Part shown: positions 5,139-12,972 of the stretch, in pieces
How positions within the stretch are numbered: the first letter of the stretch is position 1
Layout: the number at the start of each line of letters is the position of its first letter
Origin: a virus
DNA: 45,714 nucleotides
IMG/VR virus record: IMGVR_UViG_3300033148_010409
Location: 1 to 45,714 of that record
Direction: 5' to 3' (one strand)
The notes under the pieces: model-generated
What the model saw: only the letters and a program-made list of their open reading frames with translations
What the model was told of the DNA's origin: nothing
Database searches by the model: none
Program-made: the position numbers and the translations under genes

Positions 5139-7602
5139 AGAGTCAACGGTGGTCCTGTTCGACAATGTGCTGGTCAAGGCCATGTCGAGGCTGAGCCTTG
5201 ATGCCATGGTCAACAAGTACAAAGACCTGATTACGAATTCGTGGAAGAAGGCATCGAGAGACGCAATCATCCAGGCGATCAACACCATCGAATCTAACCC
5301 CTGGCCGCTCACGAAGGACGAGGTCAAGATCATCCTGGACGACCTTGAGAAGGCCCTCGGGATCCCTGTCGCAGATGCAATCAAGAAACCTTTGATACAG
5401 CTCGACAAGGCCTCCTACCTGGCAGGGGCGGAGGACACTGGGCTTTCAGGCATAAAGTTCTCCTGGGGCCTGAAGGACGAGCTCGCCCTCAACGTCATAA
5501 ACCAAACGACCATGTTCTGGGTCGGCGCCTTTTACAACGACTTTCTCCAGACGCAGGTTGACAACCGGCTATGGGAGTACTTCACGGGGGGCCTCAGCCG
5601 GCGCGACCTAGCCCTCAGGTTCAGGGCCGACCTCCTGGATCTCTTCAAAAAGCCCTACTCCTACTGGGACCTCTTGGCCGACCACACTGCGACCAAGATA
5701 CGGGGGATAGGCCGAGTTGCAGGCTATGAAAAGGCAGGCGTAAGGGCGGTCAGAGTGAAGGCCCGCCTGGACGAGAAGACTACACTCTTCTGCCGCAAGG
5801 TCCACGGGCACGTGATCGCCGTGGAGGACCTCCGCAAGCAGGTCGATAAGTACCTTGATGCCTGCAAGAAGAAAGACAAAGACCTGATTAAGAAGGTGTG
5901 GCCCTGGTGGTCCGATAAAGATGCCGACAAAAAGCTCAATAACGTCAAGGACATCAATAAGTATGTCAAAAAGGGCAAGATCGGCCTGCCTCCTTATCAT
6001 GCCAGGTGCCGTACCAGGACAGTCACCGAGTTCATCGCAGCGCCGGGGTCGCATATTGTCTCAGAGAAGGACCTTGAGCTCGGCGCAATAGGAAAGCCCT
6101 ACAAGAAGCCCTATAAGCCGCCTAAAGAGAAACCAAGAAAACCGGCCTGGACAGTCATCCCCAACTCACAGCTCGGGACGAACCCTGGAGCCCAGGTAAT
6201 CGGCCCGGACGGCAGGAAATATTACGCGAAGTTCTACAAGGACCCCGCCCAGGCACGATTTGAATTCGCAGCAAACAAGATCCACGAGAAACTCGGCCTG
6301 GGGGTGCCTAAGACGAGGCTGGAAAAGCTCCCCTGGAAGGGAGAAGAGCGCCTGGCAGTCGTGACCGAGTGGATGGATGACATCAAGCCGGTCCGGTCCA
6401 TACTCCACAAGATCGACACGGGTAAGCTCACCAAGACGGAGAAGGAGCAAATCACTAAGCACTTTCTCGGCGCCGTGCTCAACAAGAACTGGGACGTGGT
6501 CGGCGCAGAGTTCGACAACCTCGTTTTCAAGGGCAGGAAGTTCTATGTAATCGACCAGGGCGGCTCATTCATATTCAGAGCACAGGGAGGCAGCAAGGAG
6601 TACCTCCATACGATCAAAGCCTGGGACTCGATGCTTTCGCCTGAGAGAAAGGCAGGGCAGGTGTTCCGCAGCGTGGTGCTGAAGGAGCTGGAGAAGAACG
6701 GCGAGAAGTATAGAGTGTGGCTGAAGAAGCTCTCAAAGATGAAGGTTAAAAACGCCTTCATGTCAGCCGGGTTCAGCCCAGTCGAGGCAGAGACCTGGAT
6801 AACCACCGTGATGGCGAGGAAAGAGGGGATGATCACCAGGATCTCCCACATGATCAGGTACGAAGCGGCGGCACAGCAGGAAGGGGCGCTCCAGGCCGGT
6901 GTGCTGTTCAAGAAGGCCGAGCACAACAGGCTCTACGAAAAGTACTTTGAGAGCTACAAATCGGAGTTCGCCCAGTATGACGACCTGAAGGCCATTGAGA
7001 GCACCATAAGGCACAAGATTAGAGATGAGTGCCCGGATATACATTCCAGGCTGGACGCTTGGCTGGGAAGCACGCAGGGCCTGAGACCGACAGCGCTCAA
7101 GTACAAGGCGGAGCAAATGGAGGCGAGAAGGCTGACGACTTATGTCAAGCCATATGCAGGCTACACCAAGCAGGACGTGGTAAGGGAGGCCGGCAGGATC
7201 CCGGACGAGGAGTACATCAAAGTCCGGGCCATAGTGAATGCCTACTTCGACAGGGCGAACAAAAAGAAGTACACTCTTTATCGAGGCATCGGAGGCTCGA
7301 CAGGGAAGAAATATAGGGACGATGCTATAGATGCATGGAACAAATACAAGAGCTCGGAAGCCCAGATTGAAATAACCGAGACCGCGCTGAGCGGGTGGTC
7401 TTCCAGCCATATGGTAGCAAAGATCCGGAAGGGCTTCGGGACAGGCCGCGGGGGCATCAACGTAAAGTGGACCCAGCCAGTCGAGGACATATTCCTCCCG
7501 GATTACCTCTGGCCGAAGAAGCAGTATAAAGGCGAGAAGGAGTGGATATGCTTTGGCTGGCCAGGGAAACATGTTAAACTTGAAAACCTCGAATTCTACT
7601 GA
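5074..7602 (+). CDS. MuF-like head protein fused to kinase-like and ADP-ribosyltransferase domains
   Basis: An 842-residue multidomain protein. Residues about 40-330 are a Mu gpF/SPP1 gp7-like minor head module ending in the hallmark GLPPYHARCRTRT (304-314). Residues about 355-500 resemble a HipA/PI3K-like kinase fold: YYAKFYK (Lys386), FEFAANK (Glu397), NWDVVGAEFDN (Asp474, Asp481-Asn482) and VIDQGGSF (Asp494). Residues about 690-842 carry an R-S-E type ADP-ribosyltransferase signature: LYRG (Arg737), WSSS (Ser776-778) and EKE (821-823). Known MuF proteins can carry C-terminal toxin domains that ride in the capsid, so injected effector activity is plausible. No immunity gene is obvious. Start has GGAGAAGAAAG upstream. 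Head module confidence is high; kinase and transferase calls are moderate. Confidence 0.7.
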   Translation: MAQLTIRKAGSLPEQKERQPLKESTVVLFDNVLVKAMSRLSLDAMVNKYKDLITNSWKKASRDAIIQAINTIESNPWPLTKDEVKIILDDLEKALGIPVADAIKKPLIQLDKASYLAGAEDTGLSGIKFSWGLKDELALNVINQTTMFWVGAFYNDFLQTQVDNRLWEYFTGGLSRRDLALRFRADLLDLFKKPYSYWDLLADHTATKIRGIGRVAGYEKAGVRAVRVKARLDEKTTLFCRKVHGHVIAVEDLRKQVDKYLDACKKKDKDLIKKVWPWWSDKDADKKLNNVKDINKYVKKGKIGLPPYHARCRTRTVTEFIAAPGSHIVSEKDLELGAIGKPYKKPYKPPKEKPRKPAWTVIPNSQLGTNPGAQVIGPDGRKYYAKFYKDPAQARFEFAANKIHEKLGLGVPKTRLEKLPWKGEERLAVVTEWMDDIKPVRSILHKIDTGKLTKTEKEQITKHFLGAVLNKNWDVVGAEFDNLVFKGRKFYVIDQGGSFIFRAQGGSKEYLHTIKAWDSMLSPERKAGQVFRSVVLKELEKNGEKYRVWLKKLSKMKVKNAFMSAGFSPVEAETWITTVMARKEGMITRISHMIRYEAAAQQEGALQAGVLFKKAEHNRLYEKYFESYKSEFAQYDDLKAIESTIRHKIRDECPDIHSRLDAWLGSTQGLRPTALKYKAEQMEARRLTTYVKPYAGYTKQDVVREAGRIPDEEYIKVRAIVNAYFDRANKKKYTLYRGIGGSTGKKYRDDAIDAWNKYKSSEAQIEITETALSGWSSSHMVAKIRKGFGTGRGGINVKWTQPVEDIFLPDYLWPKKQYKGEKEWICFGWPGKHVKLENLEFY

Positions 7603-7614
7603 GAGGAGAATAAA

Positions 7615-7866
7615 GTGAAAAAGTTCGACGACATCAAAGAGCGGATCGCCAAGAGCCCGCCCTCCAAGCCGCCCGCCTATCCAACATGGAACGAGGTCCT
7701 GGAGGCGGATATCGAGCAGATCATGGCGTGGCTTCTGTTTCTCCCTCCGGCCCAGGTGGACGACCTGGAATATTTTCGCAAGATGGCTGTCATGCATCTG
7801 ATATCGGCCAGGGGGTGGAGATATAGGGCCGAGGAAAAAGCAAAAAAAGGAGACGAGAATGTATAA
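7615..7866 (+). CDS. Small phage protein, unknown
   Basis: An 83-residue protein from a GTG start preceded by GAGAGGAG. The N-terminus is Pro-rich (SPPSKPPAYPTWNEV), followed by amphipathic helices and a basic C-terminus (WRYRAEEKAKKG). It lies 12 bases after the MuF fusion gene, so it is probably co-transcribed and might be an accessory or immunity protein for it; that is speculation. No recognisable domain. Confidence 0.6.
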   Translation: MKKFDDIKERIAKSPPSKPPAYPTWNEVLEADIEQIMAWLLFLPPAQVDDLEYFRKMAVMHLISARGWRYRAEEKAKKGDENV

Positions 7867-8029
7867 AAAAAGACTAGAATATCCAAGACTTACAGAAAAA
7901 ATTGAGAAAAGAAAATACGACAAGCCTTTGCTAAGAAAAGAAAAAATAATGAATTTTCCTCTTGAGATAATCATGCAGGGAAGGAAGATAGTTTGTCGCC
8001 AATGTTCTAGTTGCCATAATTGCAGGTAA
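7859..8029 (+). CDS. 56-residue basic protein with a CxxCxxCxxC motif
   Basis: ATG at 7859 overlaps the end of the previous gene and is preceded by AAAAGGAGACGAG. The product is strongly basic and Lys-rich in its first 35 residues and ends with CRQCSSCHNCR, four cysteines spaced by two residues each (46, 49, 52, 55). Such spacing is seen in iron-sulfur or zinc sites; which applies is unknown. The DNA here is clearly more AT-rich than the flanking structural genes, suggesting an acquired accessory gene. No family recognised. Confidence 0.55.
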   Translation: MYKKRLEYPRLTEKIEKRKYDKPLLRKEKIMNFPLEIIMQGRKIVCRQCSSCHNCR

Positions 8030-8051
8030 CTCCACAATGGGCTGTCTAAAA

Positions 8052-8270
8052 ATGGCATATCATATTAGACGTGTGAACAAACTACTGGAAGAATATCCAG
8101 ATTATCCCATTGATAAAACCTGTCACATAGCAGGCGAGATGATCGGGGCTTCTGAGTGGGATGCTGAGGTCATTATGATGCTTATGACCCATTGCAGAGA
8201 AGAAGCGATAGAATGGGCCAAAAAAATCTTTGTAAGGACAAAGAGGAAGATTGATGCCATAGAGTGGTAA
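8052..8270 (+). CDS. Small AT-rich accessory protein, unknown
   Basis: A 72-residue protein (MAYHIRRVNKLLEEYPDYP...). An ATG 15 bases earlier (8037) is an alternative start; neither has a strong ribosome site. It is mainly helical with hydrophobic patches (AEVIMMLMTHCREEAIEWAKK) but no clear membrane segment. It lies within the AT-rich accessory stretch between the MuF fusion gene and the inverted portal block. No family recognised. Confidence 0.5.
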   Translation: MAYHIRRVNKLLEEYPDYPIDKTCHIAGEMIGASEWDAEVIMMLMTHCREEAIEWAKKIFVRTKRKIDAIEW

Positions 8271-8310
8271 TATTTAAGGATAATCATCAGATGAAGGGGA
8301 ATAAATTATA

Positions 8311-8523
8311 ATGGCAAAGTGTAAAGGATGCGGTGCCGATATTCTTTGGATCGAGACCGTGAAAGGAAAGAAAATGCCCGTAGACCCAAAAGAGCTCCTG
8401 TTTGTGCATATTGAGAAGGTCTCAGGAAAGGCGGAGGTCCTAAAAGGGTATGTTCCTCACTGGGCTTCATGCCCGGTTAGCGACCAGTTCAAGAGAAAAG
8501 GAGGAATAGACCATGCCGTATGA
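8311..8523 (+). CDS. Small phage zinc-binding protein
   Basis: A 70-residue protein beginning MAKCKGCGADILWIETVKGKKMPVDP, with a CxxC pair and a later HWASCP that could complete a Cys3His or Cys-rich zinc site. Proteins of this shape are common small phage proteins of unknown role. A purine-rich site (GAAGGGGAATAA) lies upstream. It overlaps the start of the next gene by 11 bases, suggesting coupling. Confidence 0.65.
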   Translation: MAKCKGCGADILWIETVKGKKMPVDPKELLFVHIEKVSGKAEVLKGYVPHWASCPVSDQFKRKGGIDHAV

Positions 8524-9106
8524 TGATATTAATGCAAATATCGGCAGAATTCTTCAGTACATTAATAATCCTCCGCATGTTACAGAATATGATTGGTTAG
8601 TTGAAAACTTTCACCGCGTAGAGGAGGCTGATTATCAAAGAAGGTATAAGAACTACTGGAGGATGACTGGAGCGGGGTTGTGCCAAAACTATTGCCAAAG
8701 ATACTTTCAACATCTTCAGGCTGGGCTGGATGGCAATATACTCGATCCCGGAACTCTCGCCGGTGAGCTTTACAAGACGCCAATCAATAACAATCGAAGA
8801 GCACTCCAGTTTTCGTTCTGCACAAAACTATGCCACATGCTGGATCGGCGTCTTCCAATATATGATTCAAATATTAGAACATTCTATGCTTTCAGGACGC
8901 CAGGTTATGGATTGACTGTTCAACAAAGGGTCGCACAGTTTATGCGCTTCTATCAGTTTCTTGTCGTGGAATACGAAAGAGTATTGGATGAAGGGCTGCT
9001 CCAGGAGTCAATCTGGGCTTTCAGGCAACACCTTCATCCACGGCATTTTACTGACATAAAAGTGATTGACTCATTGATTTGGGCCTGGCGCCAAGTCAGC
9101 GACTGA
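8513..9106 (+). CDS. Accessory protein of unknown function, possibly HhH/DNA-glycosylase-like
   Basis: A 197-residue, AT-rich gene with AAGGAGG before its ATG. The middle (LQFSFCTKLCHMLDRRLPIYDSNIRTFY) recalls a pattern in uncharacterised proteins distantly like helix-hairpin-helix DNA glycosylases, where a conserved Lys-His pair precedes PIYDS. No catalytic site can be assigned, so this is only a hint. Aromatic and Arg-rich helices dominate and there is no signal or membrane segment. Its base composition and place suggest a moron or defence-type cargo gene (inference). Confidence 0.5.
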   Translation: MPYDDINANIGRILQYINNPPHVTEYDWLVENFHRVEEADYQRRYKNYWRMTGAGLCQNYCQRYFQHLQAGLDGNILDPGTLAGELYKTPINNNRRALQFSFCTKLCHMLDRRLPIYDSNIRTFYAFRTPGYGLTVQQRVAQFMRFYQFLVVEYERVLDEGLLQESIWAFRQHLHPRHFTDIKVIDSLIWAWRQVSD

Positions 9107-9127
9107 CCAAAAAGAAGGAATAAATAG

Positions 9128-9457
9128 ATGTGGGTCTTCACTCGTGATGGATTCTACTCGGTCGTCCATGACCGCTACTGCCAGCCAGACGAGCTAATGG
9201 TGAAGTCGCGAGACAAGAGAGATTTGATACGCCTAAGCAAAAAGATCCCTCTCGGGACGGTCCTCGAAACCAAGAAAGCGGATTACCGGTACCGCGCCGT
9301 GATCAAGCGGTCGTCCTGGGCGGCTTACGTCTCTCATGAAGCACTTGAGATAGATTATGACAATTTCAAGAGCACAGTTCACGGCATGGACGAGGACGAG
9401 ACCAGGGAGGTCGCATATATGAACGTATGGGTGGCGCTGAGGAATGCGTATATTTAA
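9128..9457 (+). CDS. Conserved hypothetical protein (MWVFTRDGF family)
   Basis: A 109-residue protein opening MWVFTRDGFYSVVHDRYCQPDELMVKSRDKRDL and containing IDYDNFKSTV and AYMNVWVAL. I recognise this pattern as a family widespread in bacteria and phages, with no established function known to me. AAAGAAGGAATAAAT precedes the start. It converges with the inverted portal block: its stop overlaps the end of the gp10-like gene on the other strand by four bases. Confidence 0.6.
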   Translation: MWVFTRDGFYSVVHDRYCQPDELMVKSRDKRDLIRLSKKIPLGTVLETKKADYRYRAVIKRSSWAAYVSHEALEIDYDNFKSTVHGMDEDETREVAYMNVWVALRNAYI

Positions 9458-9936
9458 AAAGCTATATCCATGTGGATTTTTTTTGGCAAATCTTTAACGA
9501 GCTCTTTCCCGTATTTCCTAGAGAGATCCTCTAAAAGCCATCCATAACCGATTTTCTGGAGCTCCTCCACTGCCTCCCTCAAGAATGGCTTTCCTTTCCT
9601 GGCCTTCTGCCTTACCTTTTTCCGAAATACCGCCTGTCCGCCTATCTTAAACTTCAGGGCCGCTTTTTTCGGATTCTTGTGGCGCCGATACCCGTAAGGC
9701 GGGTTCTTCCTGACGTTCGGGACGATGGTAATCGCCGGCCTGCCATCGTGGACCGCCCTGGCGTATGGGAGGTTTGAGCCGACAGTTGCCACGCCTTTGC
9801 CAACCAGGGTTGTTTGGATGGATTTCCGGAGATCCCCTGAGCGGAAAGGTATCCTGTCCTGGTCGGTGGCCAGGTCCTCGATCCTGTACCCGATCTTGAG
9901 TACAACCTCGTCAACATCCAGCTTTTTGACGCTCAC
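9454..9936 (-). CDS. HK97 gp10-like head-tail/tail-completion protein
   Basis: A 160-residue protein. The segment SGDLRKSIQTTLVGKGVATVGSNLPYARAVHDGRP is the signature of the HK97 gp10-like family, which acts in head-tail joining or tail completion. The C-terminus is basic (KKVRQKARKGKPFLREAVEE). The start is GTG at 9934-9936, overlapping the stop of the preceding gene, with GGGAGGG eight bases upstream. In most related phages this gene lies after the connectors behind the capsid gene, on the same strand. Here it travels with the portal on the opposite strand, and no second copy is seen at the usual place. Confidence 0.75.
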   Translation of the reverse strand: MSVKKLDVDEVVLKIGYRIEDLATDQDRIPFRSGDLRKSIQTTLVGKGVATVGSNLPYARAVHDGRPAITIVPNVRKNPPYGYRRHKNPKKAALKFKIGGQAVFRKKVRQKARKGKPFLREAVEELQKIGYGWLLEDLSRKYGKELVKDLPKKIHMDIAF

Positions 9937-10163
9937 AGCTCTACCCTCCCAAGATCGACGCCCTTCTTTTCCCGGATCAGCTCGATGAGCTTGTACTTGA
10001 TGGATGTGAGCTCAAGGTATGTGAAGGATGAGAGGTCCACTCCCGAGATGGTGTCCTCATTCCAGCCCAGGGCGTCTTCCACCTCCTTCCAGGTGATGCC
10101 ATGTTTCACCCGGGTGAACCGCAGCCATTTGATGAGCGGGGCCTTTTCTCTTATCACGGGCAT
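9933..10163 (-). CDS. Small protein between portal and gp10-like gene
   Basis: A 76-residue protein (MPVIREKAPLIKWLRF...). The ATG at 10163 is preferred because AAGGAGCTG sits correctly before it; a GTG at 10169 overlaps the portal stop and is an alternative. It is helical and includes WKEVEDALGWNEDTISGVDL, resembling the small unannotated proteins found in PBSX-like head modules. It is coupled to both neighbours by overlaps. Function unknown, probably structural. Confidence 0.6.
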   Translation of the reverse strand: MPVIREKAPLIKWLRFTRVKHGITWKEVEDALGWNEDTISGVDLSSFTYLELTSIKYKLIELIREKKGVDLGRVEL

Positions 10164-10165
10164 TG

Positions 10166-11446
10166 TCACAGCTCCTTATAAATCTTCTCCAGGGCATCCA
10201 CCAGTTTCTCTTCCGGCGGGGATCCGGTTTCCTGCTCCTCCTCTCGTGGTCCATAACCGAGGTCTTCCCTGGCCTCGTTGGCGTCCAGGATGCCGGCGCC
10301 GACAAGCGCGGGGTAATATTCAGAATCCTTTTCCTGGATCTTGGTGTCCAGCTCCTGGAACTTGAAGTCCGCGTCAATCCCCATGTCCTTGAGGATGGGC
10401 TGGAGCTTCGTCTCAAAAAGAGTCTGTCGGGGGTTGATGGTGACTTCCTGAAAGACTTTGAGCTGGCCATGGATCTCGCCTCCTCCCCCGAGCTGGCCCG
10501 ACACAACGATCCCTACGAGCCGGGGCGGGACCCCGTGGGCCGAGACGATATTGTCCCGGCACCTGGCCCGGAGCTTGTCAAAAGAGCCATCCCTGTCTTT
10601 CACGTCCAGGGCGAGCTTCTCGAAACGGACAGAGACTTCCTGATCGTTGATGGGGAGGTAAAGGGTCCTGTGGGCATTCTCCAGGCCCTTGAAGTTCGAT
10701 TGAAAGAACTCTACGACCTTCTTCTCGGTCTCTTCATCAAACTGTCCTCCCTCGACTACGATGGCCAGGTCCGGAACGCCTGAGTTCACGAAGAACTTCT
10801 GATTGTAAAGCACAGCATAATAGTCCACCTCGATATCGGGCACTGCGCCCCTCCAGTCCGGGAGGCCGTAATACCGTGACTTGTCGGTGTAGTTGCAGAA
10901 GTGGAGGATCTCGCCGTGCTCCGGGTCGCCGGGCTTTTCTCCGGTTTTGTATGCGTAGAAATCGACTGATTCAGCAGACCCCTGGTACACGAACGGGAAC
11001 TTTTCTCCCCGCTTCCTTCGCTTCATGAGGACAGCAGGCGCGTAGTATAACTCCTCGACCTGCCCCGCCCGATTCCGCACGATCTCAAGGTATCCATTCC
11101 CCGTGGTCTCGAAATCGAGGGACACCCTGGCTATGACCTCCTGGAACGACTGCCCCATCTCGTTCACCACGGCCAGCCGGTCCCTGGCAGCATCCTCTTT
11201 GGGCACATTAAGGATCTCCAGCCCGAGGTTGACTGTACAATCCGACTTCACGCGGAGGCACCGGGCGTGATAGGAGTTGAAATCGGTCATCCTGGAGTAA
11301 TAGGCGATGAGGTCGCCTTTCTGCTCGCTCATGGGGCGTTCGACAATGTCGCCGGTCTCTGGCTCGGCCTGCTTTGACTCCTTCTCGAATCTGGCCACGT
11401 AAATCACCTTGGCGCCTCCAAAGGCCTTCTTTGCTGTCCCTGCCAT
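10166..11446 (-). CDS. Portal protein (PBSX/HK97 type)
   Basis: A 426-residue portal. Recognisable portal features are DFETTGNGYLEIVRNRAGQVEELYYAP, ILHFCNYTDKSRYYGLPDW, FFVNSGVPDLAIVV, and the C-terminal FETKLQPILKDMG with an acidic tail. Portals form the dodecameric DNA gate at one capsid vertex. ATG 11446 follows an excellent AGGAGGGCTGAG site. It lies on the minus strand, whereas terminase, scaffold, capsid and tail genes are on the plus strand. This is unusual, because portal normally follows terL directly. Its promoter must lie in the short gap near the palindrome at 11509-11528. Confidence 0.9.
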   Translation of the reverse strand: MAGTAKKAFGGAKVIYVARFEKESKQAEPETGDIVERPMSEQKGDLIAYYSRMTDFNSYHARCLRVKSDCTVNLGLEILNVPKEDAARDRLAVVNEMGQSFQEVIARVSLDFETTGNGYLEIVRNRAGQVEELYYAPAVLMKRRKRGEKFPFVYQGSAESVDFYAYKTGEKPGDPEHGEILHFCNYTDKSRYYGLPDWRGAVPDIEVDYYAVLYNQKFFVNSGVPDLAIVVEGGQFDEETEKKVVEFFQSNFKGLENAHRTLYLPINDQEVSVRFEKLALDVKDRDGSFDKLRARCRDNIVSAHGVPPRLVGIVVSGQLGGGGEIHGQLKVFQEVTINPRQTLFETKLQPILKDMGIDADFKFQELDTKIQEKDSEYYPALVGAGILDANEAREDLGYGPREEEQETGSPPEEKLVDALEKIYKEL

Positions 11447-11508
11447 CTCAGCCCTCCTGTTTTTCTCCAATTTTTCCCCTAATCTTGGTCCGCATCCAGA
11501 CCTTTTTT

Positions 11509-11528
11509 CTCATATAGCGCTATATGAG
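11509..11528. promoter_or_regulatory. Perfect 20-bp palindrome between divergent portal and lysis genes
   Basis: CTCATATAGCGCTATATGAG is fully self-complementary and is the only conspicuous symmetric element in the gap between the leftward portal block and rightward lysis cassette. It may be a regulator-binding site or a recombination crossover. It overlaps the first possible ATG (11524) of the peptidase gene. Confidence 0.55.
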
Positions 11529-11574
11529 ACGAACCCTATTGTTTTTGCCCCTGGATAACCGAAATAATTTGCAC

Positions 11575-12000
11575 ATGGACTTGAGGGAGCTTTTCAAGGA
11601 CATCAGGCACTTCACTCCGGACGAGTTCGACCGCCCTGATATGCTCGATCGGGATGCCCTCCTGCTCCTAGATGCCATGCGTCACGAGGAGGCCAAGCAC
11701 AGGCCCATAAGGATCACGGTGAATGCCGACTATGCTTTGACGGGGCACTCGAAGAACAGCCGGCACAAATGCGGAGATGCCTTTGACATCGTGATCCGTG
11801 ATGCCAGGACTTTAGAGCCGCTCGATGTGATAACGCAGTTTATCATCGCTCTCAGGTACACCTGGGGCGGGGTAGGATTTTACCCATACTGGAACGAGCC
11901 GGGGCTCCACGTTGACCGGAGACCCTGGAGCGTCTTCGGCAGGCGGGCCTTGTGGTGGAGGGACGAGAAAGGAAAGTACCGGGCCGTTGAAGAATTTTGA
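11575..12000 (+). CDS. M15-type peptidoglycan peptidase (endolysin)
   Basis: A 141-residue protein of the peptidase M15 (VanY/CwlK-like) group. Zinc-site signatures are SRHKCGDAFDIV (His and Asp ligands) and GLHVDRRPW (third His). Members cleave stem peptides of peptidoglycan and serve as phage endolysins. The in-frame ATG at 11524 would add 17 residues, but MDLRELFKDIRHFTPDEFDRP is the usual N-terminus of the family. Neither start has a clear ribosome site. A holin and a lipoprotein follow, completing a lysis cassette. Confidence 0.8.
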   Translation: MDLRELFKDIRHFTPDEFDRPDMLDRDALLLLDAMRHEEAKHRPIRITVNADYALTGHSKNSRHKCGDAFDIVIRDARTLEPLDVITQFIIALRYTWGGVGFYPYWNEPGLHVDRRPWSVFGRRALWWRDEKGKYRAVEEF

Positions 12001-12016
12001 AAGGAGGCCGTGAGAG

Positions 12017-12415
12017 ATGACCGAGATGATCATCAAGGAGCTTGCACCCATTGTCACGTCCATTGTTGTCGCCCTGGTTGCCTGGGGACTCGCCGAGCTT
12101 TCAAGGTTGATCCGGCAGAGGACCAAGAACGAGAAGATCTCCAGCGCCTTCGACCACATCTCCAGCGCGGTAATGACCTCGGTCATGGATCTGGAGCAGA
12201 CTGCCAGGAAGGTTCTTCGGGACGGGAAGCTGTCCCAGGCCGAGGCCAGAAAGCTCAAGACCATGGCGATCAAAAACGTCAAGAACAGGCTGCCGCCTGC
12301 GGTCCTCGATGTGGTCAAGAGGGAGCTGAAGGACCTGGACGATTGGATTGGCGCGGAAGTCGAGGCGGCGCTTTATGAGATCAACTCCAGCAAGAGGAAC
12401 AAGGAGGGACCATGA
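12017..12415 (+). CDS. Holin (LLH type)
   Basis: A 132-residue protein with one N-terminal membrane segment (about 8-28, IVTSIVVALVAWGLAEL) and a long amphipathic, coiled C-terminal region containing LSQAEARKLKTMAIKNVKNRLPPAVLD. This layout matches the phage LLH holin family. Such proteins open the inner membrane so the endolysin can reach the wall. AAAGGAGGCCGTGAG precedes the ATG. It overlaps the next gene by four bases (ATGA). Confidence 0.75.
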   Translation: MTEMIIKELAPIVTSIVVALVAWGLAELSRLIRQRTKNEKISSAFDHISSAVMTSVMDLEQTARKVLRDGKLSQAEARKLKTMAIKNVKNRLPPAVLDVVKRELKDLDDWIGAEVEAALYEINSSKRNKEGP

Positions 12416-12795
12416 AAACGAGATGTTTAGTTTATTTTTTGGCCGTCGTCACTCTTCTCTTCATCTTCGTTGCGCTCTCCGGCTGCGCCACCCAAAATGC
12501 TGGGCTTTCCCGGTCACCGCTCACCGTCTATATGATCGCCCGTGCCGCTTTCAACGACTATCTGGAAACCTACCTTGACTATCGGGATGCCCTACCGAAT
12601 GGGCCTGAAAAGACTGCTCTCAGGAAGAGATTCGAGCCCCGGTTCATGCAGGCGGCTGCGCTCCTGGACCTTTGGAAAACAGCGCTAGGAAGGGCTGATG
12701 AGAATTCAGCGAGGAAGGCTTTCAACGAGGCGTTCAATGCGCTTCTCAACGAACTGATCACCGCCGGCATCATAAAGCCGGCCATGGGAGGTTAG
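12412..12795 (+). CDS. Phage lipoprotein, possible spanin component
   Basis: A 127-residue protein with a signal peptide and lipobox LSGC (lipidated Cys25), so it should be anchored in a membrane facing the periplasm. The mature part is helical and charged. Lying after the endolysin and holin, it may be an outer-membrane spanin or an accessory lysis protein; no partner i-spanin with an N-terminal membrane segment is evident beside it. The ATG overlaps the holin stop. Confidence 0.65.
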   Translation: MKTRCLVYFLAVVTLLFIFVALSGCATQNAGLSRSPLTVYMIARAAFNDYLETYLDYRDALPNGPEKTALRKRFEPRFMQAAALLDLWKTALGRADENSARKAFNEAFNALLNELITAGIIKPAMGG

Positions 12796-12797
12796 CC

Positions 12798-12959
12798 ATG
12801 GAAGAGGCGTTGGCACTGTTACTGATAGCAGCCGCCAGGAGGGCGATGAACGAGGCGGCGTACTGGGCCAAGGAGCGGTCCGAGGAGGAGATCAGGGTCA
12901 GGGCCGCCGAGGAGGAGACCCGCACTAAGAATCTGCTTATCAGGATGAAGCAAGGCTAG
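12798..12959 (+). CDS. 53-residue charged helical protein
   Basis: ATG two bases after the lipoprotein stop codon, with GGGAGG upstream. The N-terminus MEEALALLLIAAARRAMNEAA has a short hydrophobic patch, followed by a strongly charged helix (KERSEEEIRVRAAEEETRTK). It probably belongs to the lysis or head operon. No family recognised; it could be a coiled-coil partner of the lipoprotein. Confidence 0.5.
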   Translation: MEEALALLLIAAARRAMNEAAYWAKERSEEEIRVRAAEEETRTKNLLIRMKQG

Positions 12960-12972
12960 GGAGGACCGGATC

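Noticed and set aside
6763-8058. Long minus-strand frame opposite the MuF fusion gene
   Set aside because: It is antisense to a clear multidomain coding region and its product looks like a random hydrophobic sequence without domains.
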